A stretch of DNA of 64,000 bases from Pseudomonas aylmerensis (lineage in GTDB: Bacteria; Pseudomonadota; Gammaproteobacteria; Pseudomonadales; Pseudomonadaceae), in contig NZ_MAUE01000016.1 of the NCBI RefSeq assembly GCF_001702265.1, positions 1 to 64,000 on the forward strand, read 5' to 3'. The first letter of the stretch is position 1, and every line of letters starts with the position of its first letter. The notes beneath the pieces are model-generated. The model had not been told where the DNA came from. It saw nothing but the letters and a program-made list of their open reading frames with translations, and did no database searches. The position numbers and the translations under genes were made by a program. Shown piece after piece: positions 28,878 through 40,445 of the stretch.

Positions 28878-30122
28878 TCAGTCCACCTTGCTCAAGCGGG
28901 TCAGCCACTCGCGCCCCTTGAGCATGCCGTTCCAGTAGAACCACGGCAGCAACGTCGCCTTGAGGAACCACATCGAACGCCGCGCGCGGGTCGGGTCGAG
29001 GGGAAAGGTCGGCAACAGCTTGCCGCCGTAACCGAACTCGGCCAGCACCACCTTGCCCCTCTCCACCGTCAGCGGGCAGGAGCCGTAGCCGTCGTATTTG
29101 AGCGGCAATGGCGCCTGTTTGCGCAGGGCCAGCAGGTTTTCGGCGACCACCACGATTTGCTTGCGCACCGCGGCAGCGGTCTTGGCGTTGGTGGTGCCGC
29201 ACACATCGCCCAGCCCGAAGATGTGCGGGTAGCGCAGGTGTTGCAGGCTATGGGGATTCACTTCGCACCAACCGGCGGCGTCGGCCAGTGCGCTCTGGTG
29301 GATAAACTCCGGCGCGACCTGGGGTGGCACCACGTGCAGCAGGTCGAAGGTTTTCTCGACCACGGTGACGTTGCCCTCGGCATCCTTCACGTCGAACCAG
29401 GCCTTGCGGGCCGGGCCGTCGACTTTCACCAGGTTGGCATTGAATGCCAGGCGGGCGTTGTACTTCTCCACGTATTTCATCAGCGGCGGCACGAAGGTCG
29501 CGACCCCAAACAGCGCCGCGCCGGCGAGGTTGAATTCGACGTCGATATTGTTCAGATGGCCTTGCTTGAGCCAATGGTCGCAGGACAGGTACAGGGCCTT
29601 CTGCGGTGCGCCCGCGCATTTGATCGGCATGGCCGGCTGGGTAAAGATCGCCTTGCCGCCCTTCAATTGCTGCACCAACTGCCAGGTGTAGGCCGCGTAC
29701 TGATAGCTGTAGTTGGAGGTCACGCCATTGCGGCCCAGCGTGTCCTGCAGCCCCTCGATCGTCTCCCAGGCCAGGCGCAGGCCGGGGCAGACGATGAGGT
29801 TTTGCCAAGTCACACGCTGGCCGTTGTCGAGTATCAGGGTCTGTTCGTCGGGCAACAGCTCGGTGACCGCAGCCTGCACCCAGGTCACGCCATTGGGCAG
29901 CACATCGGCCAGCGGGCGGCGGGTCTTTTCCAGGTCATAGGCACCACCGCCCACCAACGTCCAGGCCGGCTGGTAGCAATGGTGGTCGCTGGGTTCGATC
30001 AGGGTGATGTTCAGGTGGGGGTCGCGCTTGAGCAGGCTGGCCAGCAGGCCGATGCCTGCCGAACCGCCGCCGATGACTACGATATCGCCACTGATGGTAG
30101 GGCCCCAGTGTTGGTCATTCAT
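28878..30122 (-). CDS. Sulfide:quinone oxidoreductase-like flavoprotein
   Basis: A 414-residue FAD-dependent oxidoreductase. It has an N-terminal FAD-binding VVIGGGSAGIGLLASL, the SQR-family segment PAMPIKCAGAPQK with a redox-active cysteine (C169), and C-terminal FGLGDVCGTTNAKTAAAVRKQ with a further cysteine near the flavin. SQR oxidises H2S to persulfide or sulfane sulfur and passes electrons to quinone. The BigR-like regulator upstream and persulfide dioxygenase alongside support this reading. It ends one base before the TauE start. Confidence 0.88.
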   Translation of the reverse strand: MNDQHWGPTISGDIVVIGGGSAGIGLLASLLKRDPHLNITLIEPSDHHCYQPAWTLVGGGAYDLEKTRRPLADVLPNGVTWVQAAVTELLPDEQTLILDNGQRVTWQNLIVCPGLRLAWETIEGLQDTLGRNGVTSNYSYQYAAYTWQLVQQLKGGKAIFTQPAMPIKCAGAPQKALYLSCDHWLKQGHLNNIDVEFNLAGAALFGVATFVPPLMKYVEKYNARLAFNANLVKVDGPARKAWFDVKDAEGNVTVVEKTFDLLHVVPPQVAPEFIHQSALADAAGWCEVNPHSLQHLRYPHIFGLGDVCGTTNAKTAAAVRKQIVVVAENLLALRKQAPLPLKYDGYGSCPLTVERGKVVLAEFGYGGKLLPTFPLDPTRARRSMWFLKATLLPWFYWNGMLKGREWLTRLSKVD

Positions 30123-30172
30123 GGTCGATCGCCTTTCTTATACATGCACACAAGGGTCGCTGCCGGATGGCG

Positions 30173-30508
30173 TCACGCCCAGCTTTTCATGACCGCGCCG
30201 CAGTACAGCCCGGACAAGGTCTTCATCACTTGGATCACTTCGTGGCTGGCCAGCCCGTAGAAGATGTATTTGCCTTCCCGACGGGTGGCGACCAACCCCT
30301 CATCGCGCAAGATGCCCAACTGTTGTGACAGCGTCGGTTGGCGCACGCCGGTCATGGTTTCCAGCTCGCCGACGTTGCGCTCGCCCTGGGTCAGCTGGCA
30401 GAGGATCAACAAACGGTCTTCGTTGGCCAGCGCCTTGAGCAAGGAACAGGCCTTGGACGCCGATGCGCGCAACTGGGCGACTTCGCCCTCACTCAGAGTA
30501 GATTCCAT
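30173..30508 (-). CDS. bigR: ArsR-family persulfide-type repressor, BigR/SqrR-like
   Basis: A 111-residue winged-helix repressor starting MESTLSEGEVAQLR. The helix-turn-helix is ELETMTGVRQPTLSQQLGILRDEGLV, followed by a wing RREGKYIFY. Cysteines in LLILCQL and near the C-terminus in SGLYCGAV match the two cysteines that form the tetrasulfide switch in BigR/SqrR; a third Cys is in SKACSLL. It heads the SQR-TauE operon and is divergent from the persulfide dioxygenase, so it should repress both in the absence of reactive sulfur. Confidence 0.85.
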   Translation of the reverse strand: MESTLSEGEVAQLRASASKACSLLKALANEDRLLILCQLTQGERNVGELETMTGVRQPTLSQQLGILRDEGLVATRREGKYIFYGLASHEVIQVMKTLSGLYCGAVMKSWA

Positions 30509-30602
30509 TTGCCTCGGGTCCTTTCTGTCACTTAAGCTCAAAACATTATGTGTAATTGTAAACTGATTGTAACCACTTTTTTCTTCACCAGGGACCGCCG
30601 CC
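30509..30602. promoter_or_regulatory. Divergent promoter/operator of the sulfide genes
   Basis: This 94-bp AT-rich gap lies between the BigR-like gene and the persulfide dioxygenase gene. It contains two direct ATTGTAA repeats at 30556-30562 and 30567-30573, spaced 11 bp, one helical turn. These are candidate operator half-sites; no exact palindrome was found. Confidence 0.45.
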
Positions 30603-31466
30603 ATGCCAGCGTTGATTCAAGCCTTTCTGGACGAGGCATCGTCGACCTACACCTACGTCGTGCATGAAACCGACGGTGGCCCCTGCGCCATCGTTGACTC
30701 GGTGCTCAACTACGACCCGGCTTCGGGGCGCACCGACACGGCCCAGGCCGACAAGGTCATCGCCTTCGTCCGCGAGCACGACCTGCACGTGCAATGGCTG
30801 CTCGAAACCCACGCGCATGCCGATCACCTGTCCGCGGCGCCGTACCTGCGCCGCCTCCTGGGCGGCAAGATTGCCATCGGCGCGTCCATCAGCAAGGTGC
30901 AGGGCGTCTTCAAGCACCTGTTCAACCTGGAGCCGGAGTTTCGCGTGGACGGCTCGCAGTTCGACCACCTGTTTGCGCCGGACGAGGTGTTTCATATCGG
31001 TAACCTCAAGGCCCAGGCGCTGCACGTGCCGGGACATACGCCGGCGGACATGGCTTACCTGATCGACGACCGGTTGATCCTGGTGGGCGACACGTTGTTC
31101 ATGCCGGACGTGGGCACGGCGCGCTGCGACTTCCCCGGCGGCGATGCGCGGCAGTTGTATGCGTCGATGCGCAAGCTCTTGGCGTTTCCCCCGCAGACCC
31201 AGCTGTATGTGTGCCATGACTATCCGCCCGAGGGCCGCGAGGCCAAGTGCCTGACGACCGTGGCCGAGCAGCGCGCGGGCAATATTCATGTGCATGACGG
31301 GGTCGATGAGAATGCGTTTGTCGAGATGCGCACCACGCGCGATGCCGGGCTGGGGATGCCGACATTGCTGCTGCCGGCGATCCAGGTGAACGTGCGCGCG
31401 GGCAATCTGCCGCCGGCTGAGGAGAATGGCGTGACGTACCTGAAGATCCCCCTCAACCAACTGTAA
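30603..31466 (+). CDS. Persulfide dioxygenase-like MBL-fold protein (Blh/ETHE1 family)
   Basis: A 287-residue metallo-beta-lactamase-fold protein. Its metal motif is LLETHAHADHLSAAP (HxHxDH), then HVPGHTPADMAYLI, LVGDTLFMPDVGTARCDFPGGDA and VCHDYPPEGREA. ETHE1-like members carry iron and oxidise glutathione persulfide to sulfite. It is divergent from the BigR-like regulator and SQR, the standard partnership. The 3' end is repeated twice in the downstream tandem array, but this copy is the only full gene. Confidence 0.9.
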   Translation: MPALIQAFLDEASSTYTYVVHETDGGPCAIVDSVLNYDPASGRTDTAQADKVIAFVREHDLHVQWLLETHAHADHLSAAPYLRRLLGGKIAIGASISKVQGVFKHLFNLEPEFRVDGSQFDHLFAPDEVFHIGNLKAQALHVPGHTPADMAYLIDDRLILVGDTLFMPDVGTARCDFPGGDARQLYASMRKLLAFPPQTQLYVCHDYPPEGREAKCLTTVAEQRAGNIHVHDGVDENAFVEMRTTRDAGLGMPTLLLPAIQVNVRAGNLPPAEENGVTYLKIPLNQL

Positions 31467-32141
31467 AAACATCGATCCCGAGTGGGAGCAAGCTGGCTTG
31501 CCTGCGATGGCGGTGTATCAGGTGCAGATAAGCTGGCTGGCCCAGCGCTTTCGCAGGCAAGCCAGCTCCCACATTCGATCTCCATGCACCCGGGGACCTA
31601 GGCCTCACCCCCAATCCCCTGTAGGAGCGGGCTTGCTCGCGAAGGCGGTGTATCAGGTGCAGATAAGCTGGCTGGCCCACCGCTTTCGCAGGCAAGCCAG
31701 CTCCCACATTTGTCCTCGGCTGTGTCAGGGGTGGGGATGTCGACGCTGTGGCCAGCTGAGGAGAATGGCGTGACGTACCTGAAGATCCCCCTCAACCAAC
31801 TGTAAAAACATTGATCCCGTGTGGGAGCTGGTTTGCCTGCGATGGCGGTGTATCAGGTGCAGATAAGCTGGCTGGCCCAGCGCTTTCGCAGGCAAGCCAG
31901 CTCCCACATTCGATCTCCATGCACCCGGGGACCTAGGCCTCACCCCCAATCCCCTGTGGGAGCGGGCTTGCTCGCGAAGGCGGTGTATCAGGTGCAGATA
32001 AGCTGGCTGGCCCACCGCTTTCGCGGCAAGCCAGCTCCCACATTTGTCCTCGGTTGTGTCAGGGTTAGGGATGTCGAGGTTATTGCCGGCTGAGGAGAAT
32101 GGCGTGACGTACCTGAAGATCGCCCTCAACCCACTGTAAAA
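31416..32141. repeat. Tandem amplification of the dioxygenase 3' end plus REP doublets
   Basis: The last 51 bp of the dioxygenase gene (31416-31466) recur almost exactly at 31755-31805 and 32089-32139. The periods are 339 and 334 bp. Each period holds two REP doublets and a nearly identical spacer; differences are scattered single bases and small indels. The third gene-end has AAGATCGCCCTCAACCCA, so its reading has diverged. Only the first copy joins the full gene. Confidence 0.9.
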
Positions 32142-32279
32142 ACATCGATCCCGTGTGGGAGCTGGCTTGCCTGCGATGGCGGTGTATCAGATGCAGATAA
32201 GCTGGCTGGCCCACCGCTTTCGCAGGCAAGCCAGGTTCCACATGTTGGGCTGTGTTTGGATCTGTGAGAGCGGTGTCAA
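31467..32279. repeat. REP array, 813 bp without genes
   Basis: Five REP doublets in two alternating kinds: GTGGGAGCTGGCTTGCCTGCG arms and TGTAGGAGCGGGCTTGCTCGCG arms. Both kinds share the inner text GCGGTGTATCAGGTGCAGATAA. No protein-coding sequence beyond the repeated dioxygenase tails was seen. The last doublet (about 32154-32242) lies close to the bkdR stop. Confidence 0.85.
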
Positions 32280-32768
32280 TCAATTGCCCAGGCTGATGCC
32301 ATTGGCCGGCAGCGGCAGCGCGGTTTTGTAGCGCACTTGCTTGAGCGCAAAGCTGGAGCGGATGTTGGCCACGCCCGGCACCTTGGTCAGGAAATCCATC
32401 ATGAAGCGCTCCAGCGACTGGATCGTCGGCACCAGCACGCGGATCAGGTAGTCCGGGTCGCCGGCCATCAGGTAGCACTCCATCACCTCGGGACGGTCGG
32501 AAATCGCCCCCTCGAACTGCTGCAACGCCAGTTCGTTCTGCTTTTCCAGGCTCACATGGATGAACACGTTGACGTGCAGCCCCAGCAGGTCGGCATCGAG
32601 CAGCGTGACCTGATCACGAATCAGCCCAAGTTCCTCCATCGCCTTGACCCGGTTGAAACACGGCGTCGGTGACAGGTTGACCGAGCGGGCGAGGTCGGCG
32701 TTGGTGATCCGCGCATTCTCTTGCAGGGCGTTGAGAATGCCGATATCGGTACGGTCCAGTTTGCGCAT
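32280..32768 (-). CDS. bkdR: Lrp/AsnC-family activator of branched-chain keto acid dehydrogenase genes
   Basis: A 162-residue Lrp-type regulator. The N-terminal HTH is [34 protein letters not shown], followed by a RAM-type ligand-binding domain with [19 protein letters not shown]. It is divergent from bkdA1, the known arrangement in Pseudomonas where BkdR activates bkd transcription in response to branched-chain amino acids. Length is standard. The upstream gap to bkdA1 (195 bp) is AT-rich. Confidence 0.93.
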   Translation of the reverse strand: MRKLDRTDIGILNALQENARITNADLARSVNLSPTPCFNRVKAMEELGLIRDQVTLLDADLLGLHVNVFIHVSLEKQNELALQQFEGAISDRPEVMECYLMAGDPDYLIRVLVPTIQSLERFMMDFLTKVPGVANIRSSFALKQVRYKTALPLPANGISLGN

Positions 32769-34199
<1,431 letters not shown>

Positions 34200-34200
34200 C

Positions 34201-35259
<1,059 letters not shown>

Positions 35260-36516
35260 ATGGGCACGCACGTTATCAAGATGCCGGACATTGGCGAAGG
35301 CATCGCGGAAGTTGAACTGTCGGTATGGCACGTGAAGGTCGGCGACATGGTCGTCGAAGACCAGGTGCTGGCAGATGTAATGACCGACAAGGCGATGGTG
35401 GACATTCCCTCGCCGGTGCACGGCAAGGTGATTGCCCTCGGCGGCGAGCCGGGTGAAGTCATGGCCGTGGGCAGTATCTTGATCAGTATTGAAGTCGAAG
35501 GCGCCGGTAACGCCAAGGAAGCGCCTGCGGTAAGTGAACCGGTGCAAGCCGCTGCGGTGGTCGAAGCCAAACCGGCGCCGGTTGAAAGCAAGCCGGCACC
35601 GGCAGTCATCAAGGCCCAGGCGCCGGTGGCGCGTGAAGCCGACGAACGCCCGCTGGCCTCCCCCGCCGTGCGCAAGCATGCGCTGGATGCCGGGATCCAG
35701 CTGCGCCTGGTCCAGGGCTCCGGCCCGGCGGGGCGCATTCTGCACGAAGACCTGGAAGCTTACTTGCAGCAGCGCCCGGCGCACAATCACAGCGCTGCCA
35801 ACCCCTACGCCGAACGCACCAGCGAAGAACAGATCCCGGTGATCGGCATGCGCCGCAAGATCGCCCAGCGCATGCAGGATGCTACCCGGCGCGCCGCGCA
35901 TTTCAGCTACGTGGAAGAGATCGACGTCACCGCCCTCGACGAGCTGCGCGTGCACCTCAACGAGAAGCATGGCGCCACCCGCGGCAAGCTGACCCTGCTG
36001 CCGTTTATCGTGCGGGCGATGGTCGTGGCGTTGCGCGACTTCCCGCAGATCAACGCGCGCTATGACGACGAAGCCCAGGTCATCACCCGGCTCGGCGCGG
36101 TGCATGTGGGTGTCGCCACCCAGAGCGACGTCGGCCTGATGGTACCGGTGGTGCGACACGCCGAAGCCCGCAGCCTGTGGGGCAACGCCGAGGAAATCGC
36201 ACGCCTGGCCACGGCCGCACGCACTGGCAAGGCCAGCCGCGATGAATTGTCGGGATCGACCATTACCCTGACCAGCCTGGGTGCGCTCGGCGGCATCGTC
36301 AGCACCCCGGTGCTGAACTTGCCCGAAGTGGCCATCGTCGGCGTCAACCGTATCGTTGAGCGACCGATGGTGATCAAGGGCCAGATCGTGGTGCGCAAGA
36401 TGATGAACCTCTCCAGCTCCTTCGATCACCGCGTGGTCGATGGCATGGACGCGGCGCAATTCATCCAGGCCATCCGTGGCCTGCTCGAACAACCCGCCAG
36501 CCTGTTCCTGGAGTAA
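35260..36516 (+). CDS. bkdB: Branched-chain 2-oxoacid dehydrogenase E2 (lipoamide acyltransferase)
   Basis: A 418-residue E2. It has one N-terminal lipoyl domain with the modified Lys in VMTDK44AMVDIP, an Ala/Pro-rich linker (about 95-125), a peripheral-subunit-binding domain ([23 protein letters not shown] to EDLEAY, about 130-165), and the catalytic domain with the active-site [17 protein letters not shown] near the C-terminus. It starts immediately after bkdA2. Length agrees with P. putida BkdB (423). Confidence 0.95.
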   Translation: MGTHVIKMPDIGEGIAEVELSVWHVKVGDMVVEDQVLADVMTDKAMVDIPSPVHGKVIALGGEPGEVMAVGSILISIEVEGAGNAKEAPAVSEPVQAAAVVEAKPAPVESKPAPAVIKAQAPVAREADERPLASPAVRKHALDAGIQLRLVQGSGPAGRILHEDLEAYLQQRPAHNHSAANPYAERTSEEQIPVIGMRRKIAQRMQDATRRAAHFSYVEEIDVTALDELRVHLNEKHGATRGKLTLLPFIVRAMVVALRDFPQINARYDDEAQVITRLGAVHVGVATQSDVGLMVPVVRHAEARSLWGNAEEIARLATAARTGKASRDELSGSTITLTSLGALGGIVSTPVLNLPEVAIVGVNRIVERPMVIKGQIVVRKMMNLSSSFDHRVVDGMDAAQFIQAIRGLLEQPASLFLE

Positions 36517-36520
36517 GGGC

Positions 36521-37900
36521 ATGACTCAGACATTGAATACCACGCTGCTGATCATCGGCGGCGGACCTGGCGGTTATGTGGCAGCGATCCGGGCTGGCCA
36601 GCTGGGCATCCCGACCATCCTGGTGGAAGGCCAGGCGCTGGGCGGCACCTGCCTGAACATCGGCTGCATCCCGTCCAAGGCCCTGATCCATGTGGCCGAA
36701 CAGTTCCAGCAAACCATCCACCACAGCCAGGGCTCGCAACTGGGCATCGAAGTGGACGTGCCAACCCTGGACATCCGCAAGAGCGTGGAATGGAAAGATG
36801 GCATCGTCGACCGCCTGACCACCGGCGTTGCCGCGCTGCTGAAGAAGCACAAGGTGCAGGTGATCCACGGCTGGGCCAAAGTGGTGGACGGCAAGACCGT
36901 CGACGTCGGCGACCAGCGCATCCAGTGTGAGCACCTGCTGCTGGCCACCGGTTCGAAAAGCGTCAACCTGCCGATGTTGCCGATTGGCGGGCCGATCATT
37001 TCCTCCACCGAAGCACTGGCGCCAACTCGCGTGCCCAAGCGCCTGATCGTGGTCGGTGGCGGTTATATCGGCCTGGAACTGGGGATTGCCTATCGCAAGC
37101 TTGGCGCGCAAGTCAGCGTCGTCGAAGCCCAGGACCGCATCCTGCCCGCCTACGACGCCGAACTGACCCAGCCGGTGGCTGAATCCCTCAAGCACCTGGG
37201 CGTGAAGCTGTACCTCAAGCACAGCGTCACCGGGTTCGACAACAATAGCCTGCAGGTCCGTGATCCGAATGGCGACACCGTGTCGCTGGACGCCGATCAG
37301 GTACTGGTTGCCGTGGGTCGCAGACCCAACACCCAGGGCTGGAACCTCGAGGCACTGAACCTGGAAATGAACGGCGCCGCGATCAAGATCGACAGCCGTT
37401 GCCAGACCAGCATGCGCAATGTGTGGGCGATCGGCGACCTCAGCGGCGAACCGATGCTCGCGCACCGCGCCATGGCCCAGGGTGAAATGGTCGCCGAACT
37501 GATCAGCGGCAAGTCCCGCGAATTCAACCCGGCCGCCATCCCGGCTGTGTGTTTCACCGACCCCGAGCTGGTGGTGGTCGGCAAGACCCCGGACGAGGCC
37601 AAGGCGGCCGGACTGGATTGCATCGTGTCGAGTTTCCCGTTCGCGGCGAATGGCCGGGCCATGACCCTGGAGTCGAAAACCGGCTTCGTGCGGGTGGTGG
37701 CGCGGCGTGACAATCACCTGATCGTCGGCTGGCAGGCCGTGGGCGTCGGCGTGTCCGAGCTGTCCACCGCCTTCGGCCTGAGCCTGGAAATGGGCGCGCG
37801 CCTGGAAGACGTGGCCGGCACCATCCACGCCCATCCGACGCTCGGCGAAGCCGTGCAGGAAGCCGCTTTAAGGGCCCTGGGCCACGCGCTGCACCTTTAA
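36521..37900 (+). CDS. lpdV: Dihydrolipoamide dehydrogenase of the Bkd complex (LPD-Val)
   Basis: A 459-residue E3 flavoenzyme, the same length as LPD-Val. FAD site [21 protein letters not shown], redox disulfide C44-x4-C49 in [20 protein letters not shown] site [24 protein letters not shown] site [19 protein letters not shown], and active His-Glu in [15 protein letters not shown]. The ATG at 36521 is used because it begins the FAD domain, 4 bp after bkdB. Last gene of the operon. Confidence 0.95.
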   Translation: MTQTLNTTLLIIGGGPGGYVAAIRAGQLGIPTILVEGQALGGTCLNIGCIPSKALIHVAEQFQQTIHHSQGSQLGIEVDVPTLDIRKSVEWKDGIVDRLTTGVAALLKKHKVQVIHGWAKVVDGKTVDVGDQRIQCEHLLLATGSKSVNLPMLPIGGPIISSTEALAPTRVPKRLIVVGGGYIGLELGIAYRKLGAQVSVVEAQDRILPAYDAELTQPVAESLKHLGVKLYLKHSVTGFDNNSLQVRDPNGDTVSLDADQVLVAVGRRPNTQGWNLEALNLEMNGAAIKIDSRCQTSMRNVWAIGDLSGEPMLAHRAMAQGEMVAELISGKSREFNPAAIPAVCFTDPELVVVGKTPDEAKAAGLDCIVSSFPFAANGRAMTLESKTGFVRVVARRDNHLIVGWQAVGVGVSELSTAFGLSLEMGARLEDVAGTIHAHPTLGEAVQEAALRALGHALHL

Positions 37901-37914
37901 CAACCGCGGTGAGG

Positions 37915-38035
37915 CCATCGCAGGCAAGCCTGCTCCCACAGGTAAAATGCATTGCAAATGGGGGCGCTGGCTTGCCTGCGATAGCGGTGAATCTGCCAAT
38001 ACAGCTGCTGAATGGCCCGCCCACCCGCTCCCACA
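37915..38035. repeat. REP pair downstream of lpdV
   Basis: The segment carries GCCATCGCAGGCAAGCCTGCTCCCACAGG and a second, inverted, element GGGGCGCTGGCTTGCCTGCGATAGCGG with a degenerate partner near CCCGCTCCCACACC. It separates the bkd operon from ilvE and probably ends bkd transcripts. Confidence 0.65.
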
Positions 38036-38126
38036 CCGGCCAAGAATGAAGTATTGTTGCGCCCATCCAGAAAAAAACCGACAAGCCTGCCTTCGACCAG
38101 GCGGTTGACCAGAGATAGAGGGTGTC

Positions 38127-39146
38127 ATGGGTAACGAAAGCATCAATTGGGACAAGCTGGGTTTTGACTACATCAAGACCGACAAACGGTTTCTCCAGGT
38201 CTGGAAAGACGGTGAGTGGCAAAAAGGCACCCTGACCGACGACAACGTGCTGCACATCAGCGAGGGCTCCACCGCCCTGCACTATGGCCAGCAGTGCTTC
38301 GAAGGCCTCAAGGCCTACCGTTGCAAGGACGGCTCGATCAACCTGTTCCGCCCGGACCAGAACGCCGCCCGCATGCAACGCAGCTGCGCCCGCCTGCTGA
38401 TGCCACATGTGTCGACCGAAGACTTCATTGAAGCCTGCAAACAAGTGGTCAAGGCCAACGAGCGCTTCATCCCGCCGTACGGCAGTGGCGGCGCGCTGTA
38501 CCTGCGCCCGTTCGTGATCGGCACCGGTGACAACATCGGCGTGCGTACCGCGCCGGAGTTCATCTTCTCGGTGTTCGCGATCCCGGTCGGCGCCTACTTC
38601 AAGGGCGGCCTGGTGCCGCACAACTTCCAGATCTCCACCTTCGACCGCGCTGCGCCACAGGGCACAGGTGCCGCCAAGGTCGGTGGCAACTACGCCGCCA
38701 GCCTGATGCCGGGTTCCGAAGCGAAGAAATCCGGTTTCGCCGACGCGATCTACCTGGACCCGATGACCCACTCGAAGATCGAGGAAGTCGGCTCGGCGAA
38801 CTTCTTCGGGATCACCCACGACAACAAGTTCATCACGCCGAAGTCGCCTTCGGTACTGCCAGGCATCACCCGCCTGTCGTTGATCGAACTGGCCAAGACC
38901 CGCCTGGGCCTGGAAGTGATCGAGGGCGAAGTGTTCATCGACAAACTGGCGGACTTCAAGGAAGCCGGCGCCTGCGGCACTGCCGCCGTGATCTCGCCAA
39001 TCGGCGGCATCCAGTACAACGGCAAGCTGCACGTGTTCCACAGCGAAACCGAAGTTGGCCCGATCACCCAGCAGCTCTACAAAGAGCTGACCGGCGTGCA
39101 AACCGGCGACATCGAAGCCCCTGCGGGCTGGATCGTCAAGGTCTGA
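38127..39146 (+). CDS. ilvE: Branched-chain amino acid aminotransferase
   Basis: A 339-residue fold-type IV PLP transaminase. Features: LHYGQQCFEGLKAYRCKDGSINLFRPDQNAARMQRSC, the PLP-lysine segment AAKVGGNYAASLMPGSEAKKSGFADAIYLDP, the phosphate-binding area VGSANFFGI and the FKEAGACGTAAVISP end. It reversibly transaminates Val, Leu and Ile, feeding the oxo-acids to the Bkd complex just upstream; the REPs between suggest its own transcript. Confidence 0.94.
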   Translation: MGNESINWDKLGFDYIKTDKRFLQVWKDGEWQKGTLTDDNVLHISEGSTALHYGQQCFEGLKAYRCKDGSINLFRPDQNAARMQRSCARLLMPHVSTEDFIEACKQVVKANERFIPPYGSGGALYLRPFVIGTGDNIGVRTAPEFIFSVFAIPVGAYFKGGLVPHNFQISTFDRAAPQGTGAAKVGGNYAASLMPGSEAKKSGFADAIYLDPMTHSKIEEVGSANFFGITHDNKFITPKSPSVLPGITRLSLIELAKTRLGLEVIEGEVFIDKLADFKEAGACGTAAVISPIGGIQYNGKLHVFHSETEVGPITQQLYKELTGVQTGDIEAPAGWIVKV

Positions 39147-39177
39147 CAGCCCACACCCGGCTAAGCCACACGACCCT

Positions 39178-39259
39178 GTAGGAGCCGGCTTGCCGGCGAT
39201 GGCTACCCTGAATACTGCATTGGATTCAAGGGCCTCATCGCCGGCAAGCCGGCTCCTAC
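39178..39259. terminator. REP pair with 24-bp perfect arms between convergent genes
   Basis: The arms at 39178-39201 and 39236-39259 are exact inverse complements over 24 bp, starting GTAGGAGCCGGCTTGCCGGC and ending in the same text inverted, with a 34-bp loop. It lies between ilvE and the convergent acetyltransferase gene and could form a long cruciform or end transcripts from both sides. Confidence 0.75.
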
Positions 39260-39263
39260 CGGT

Positions 39264-40160
39264 TTATGCCCCGCTCTTGGGGATGTTCGCGGCAATCTTC
39301 TTGCCCATGCTGATCCTCGCCTCCACCCCATACCCCAACGCCTCGTAGAACCCCGCCACCGCCTCGTTGCCACTGGTGACCTGCAGATTGATCTTCATGC
39401 AGCCCAGGGCCGTCAATGCCTGCTCGGCATAGCGCACCAGCGAGGAACCCAGGCCATGACGCCGATAGTCAGCGTGCACGGCCACCGAATACAGCCAGCC
39501 GCGATGGCCGTCATAGCCGGCCAGAATCGTGCCGATCACCACCTTCTTGTCCGTTGCCACGAAAAACAGCCCATCGTTGACGGCCAGCTTCTTATCAATG
39601 GCCAGGGTTGGCAGGTTGTGCGCGGTGTCATACCCGAATGCCTCCTGCCACAACGCCACCACCTGCGCCCGGTGCTGGCGGTCGCGATAAAGCCCGATGG
39701 GATGGCGCGACAACAGCGTCTTCTCCATCACCAAGGTGCGCTCGTTGCCGTGGTAAACATCGCGGACCGTTTGAAACCCCAGCTTGGTATAGAACGGTTC
39801 GGCGGTCAGCGAAGACGGCACACTCAACACCGTCACCCCGGCCTCGCGGGCGCGCACTTCGATTTCAATCATCAACAGCCGGCCAATGCCCTGCCCTTGC
39901 AGCGCCGGATTGACGAACACCGAGCGCACCACATTGGCGTCCAGGGCGGCCGTGGCGACAATCACCTGTTCCTGCACCGCCACCAGCACCACCCGGCGCG
40001 TCAGCAATGCCAGCACTGCATCGGGGGTGAAGTTAGCCGCTACCCGGGCAATCACATCCGCGGGGTAATCCCGCGCATTGCTGCTGTGCAAGGCCGCCAG
40101 GATGACCTGGCTGATTCCCTCGGCATCGGCGGGTTGGGCAGTACGGACAGCGGTCGACAT
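39264..40160 (-). CDS. Protein with two GNAT acetyltransferase domains
   Basis: A 298-residue protein made of two GNAT units. The first has the acetyl-CoA loop NPALQGQGIGRLLMIEIEVRA (about residue 75); the second has VHADYRRHGLGSSLVRYAEQAL (about residue 230) and a C-terminal GNEAVAGFYEALGYG. The two halves may be a fusion of two acetyltransferases, one perhaps only structural; the substrate is unknown. ATG at 40160 is preferred because AAGGAGC precedes it at the proper distance. Confidence 0.82.
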   Translation of the reverse strand: MSTAVRTAQPADAEGISQVILAALHSSNARDYPADVIARVAANFTPDAVLALLTRRVVLVAVQEQVIVATAALDANVVRSVFVNPALQGQGIGRLLMIEIEVRAREAGVTVLSVPSSLTAEPFYTKLGFQTVRDVYHGNERTLVMEKTLLSRHPIGLYRDRQHRAQVVALWQEAFGYDTAHNLPTLAIDKKLAVNDGLFFVATDKKVVIGTILAGYDGHRGWLYSVAVHADYRRHGLGSSLVRYAEQALTALGCMKINLQVTSGNEAVAGFYEALGYGVEARISMGKKIAANIPKSGA

Positions 40161-40205
40161 AATTGCTCCTTGCTGCGGCGGTTTGGCAGACGCCACCATA
40201 CCAAT

Positions 40206-40294
40206 GTGGGAGCGGGCTTGCTCGCGAATGCGCAGTGTCAGTCAGCCAATCCAGTGCTGACAGACCCGATTCGCGAGCAAGCTCGCTCCCACCT
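40206..40294. repeat. REP doublet upstream of the GNAT and CtlX-like genes
   Basis: TGTGGGAGCGGGCTTGCTCG at the left and CGAGCAAGCTCGCTCCCACC inverted at the right, with a short spacer, in the divergent gap between the acetyltransferase and the CtlX-like gene. Confidence 0.83.
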
Positions 40295-40445
40295 TTCGCC
40301 CCTGCTCCAACCCTTACAGCCGATTCGGCTGCCTTACCCACCTTTTCAGCTTTCCCGGCTGAGCCACCCCTGCGTTTCAGCCGGGATTCATCCCGCACAA
40401 GCGACAAAATAGCGCCACTGCTCAACCCCATGGATCCGTGCACCC

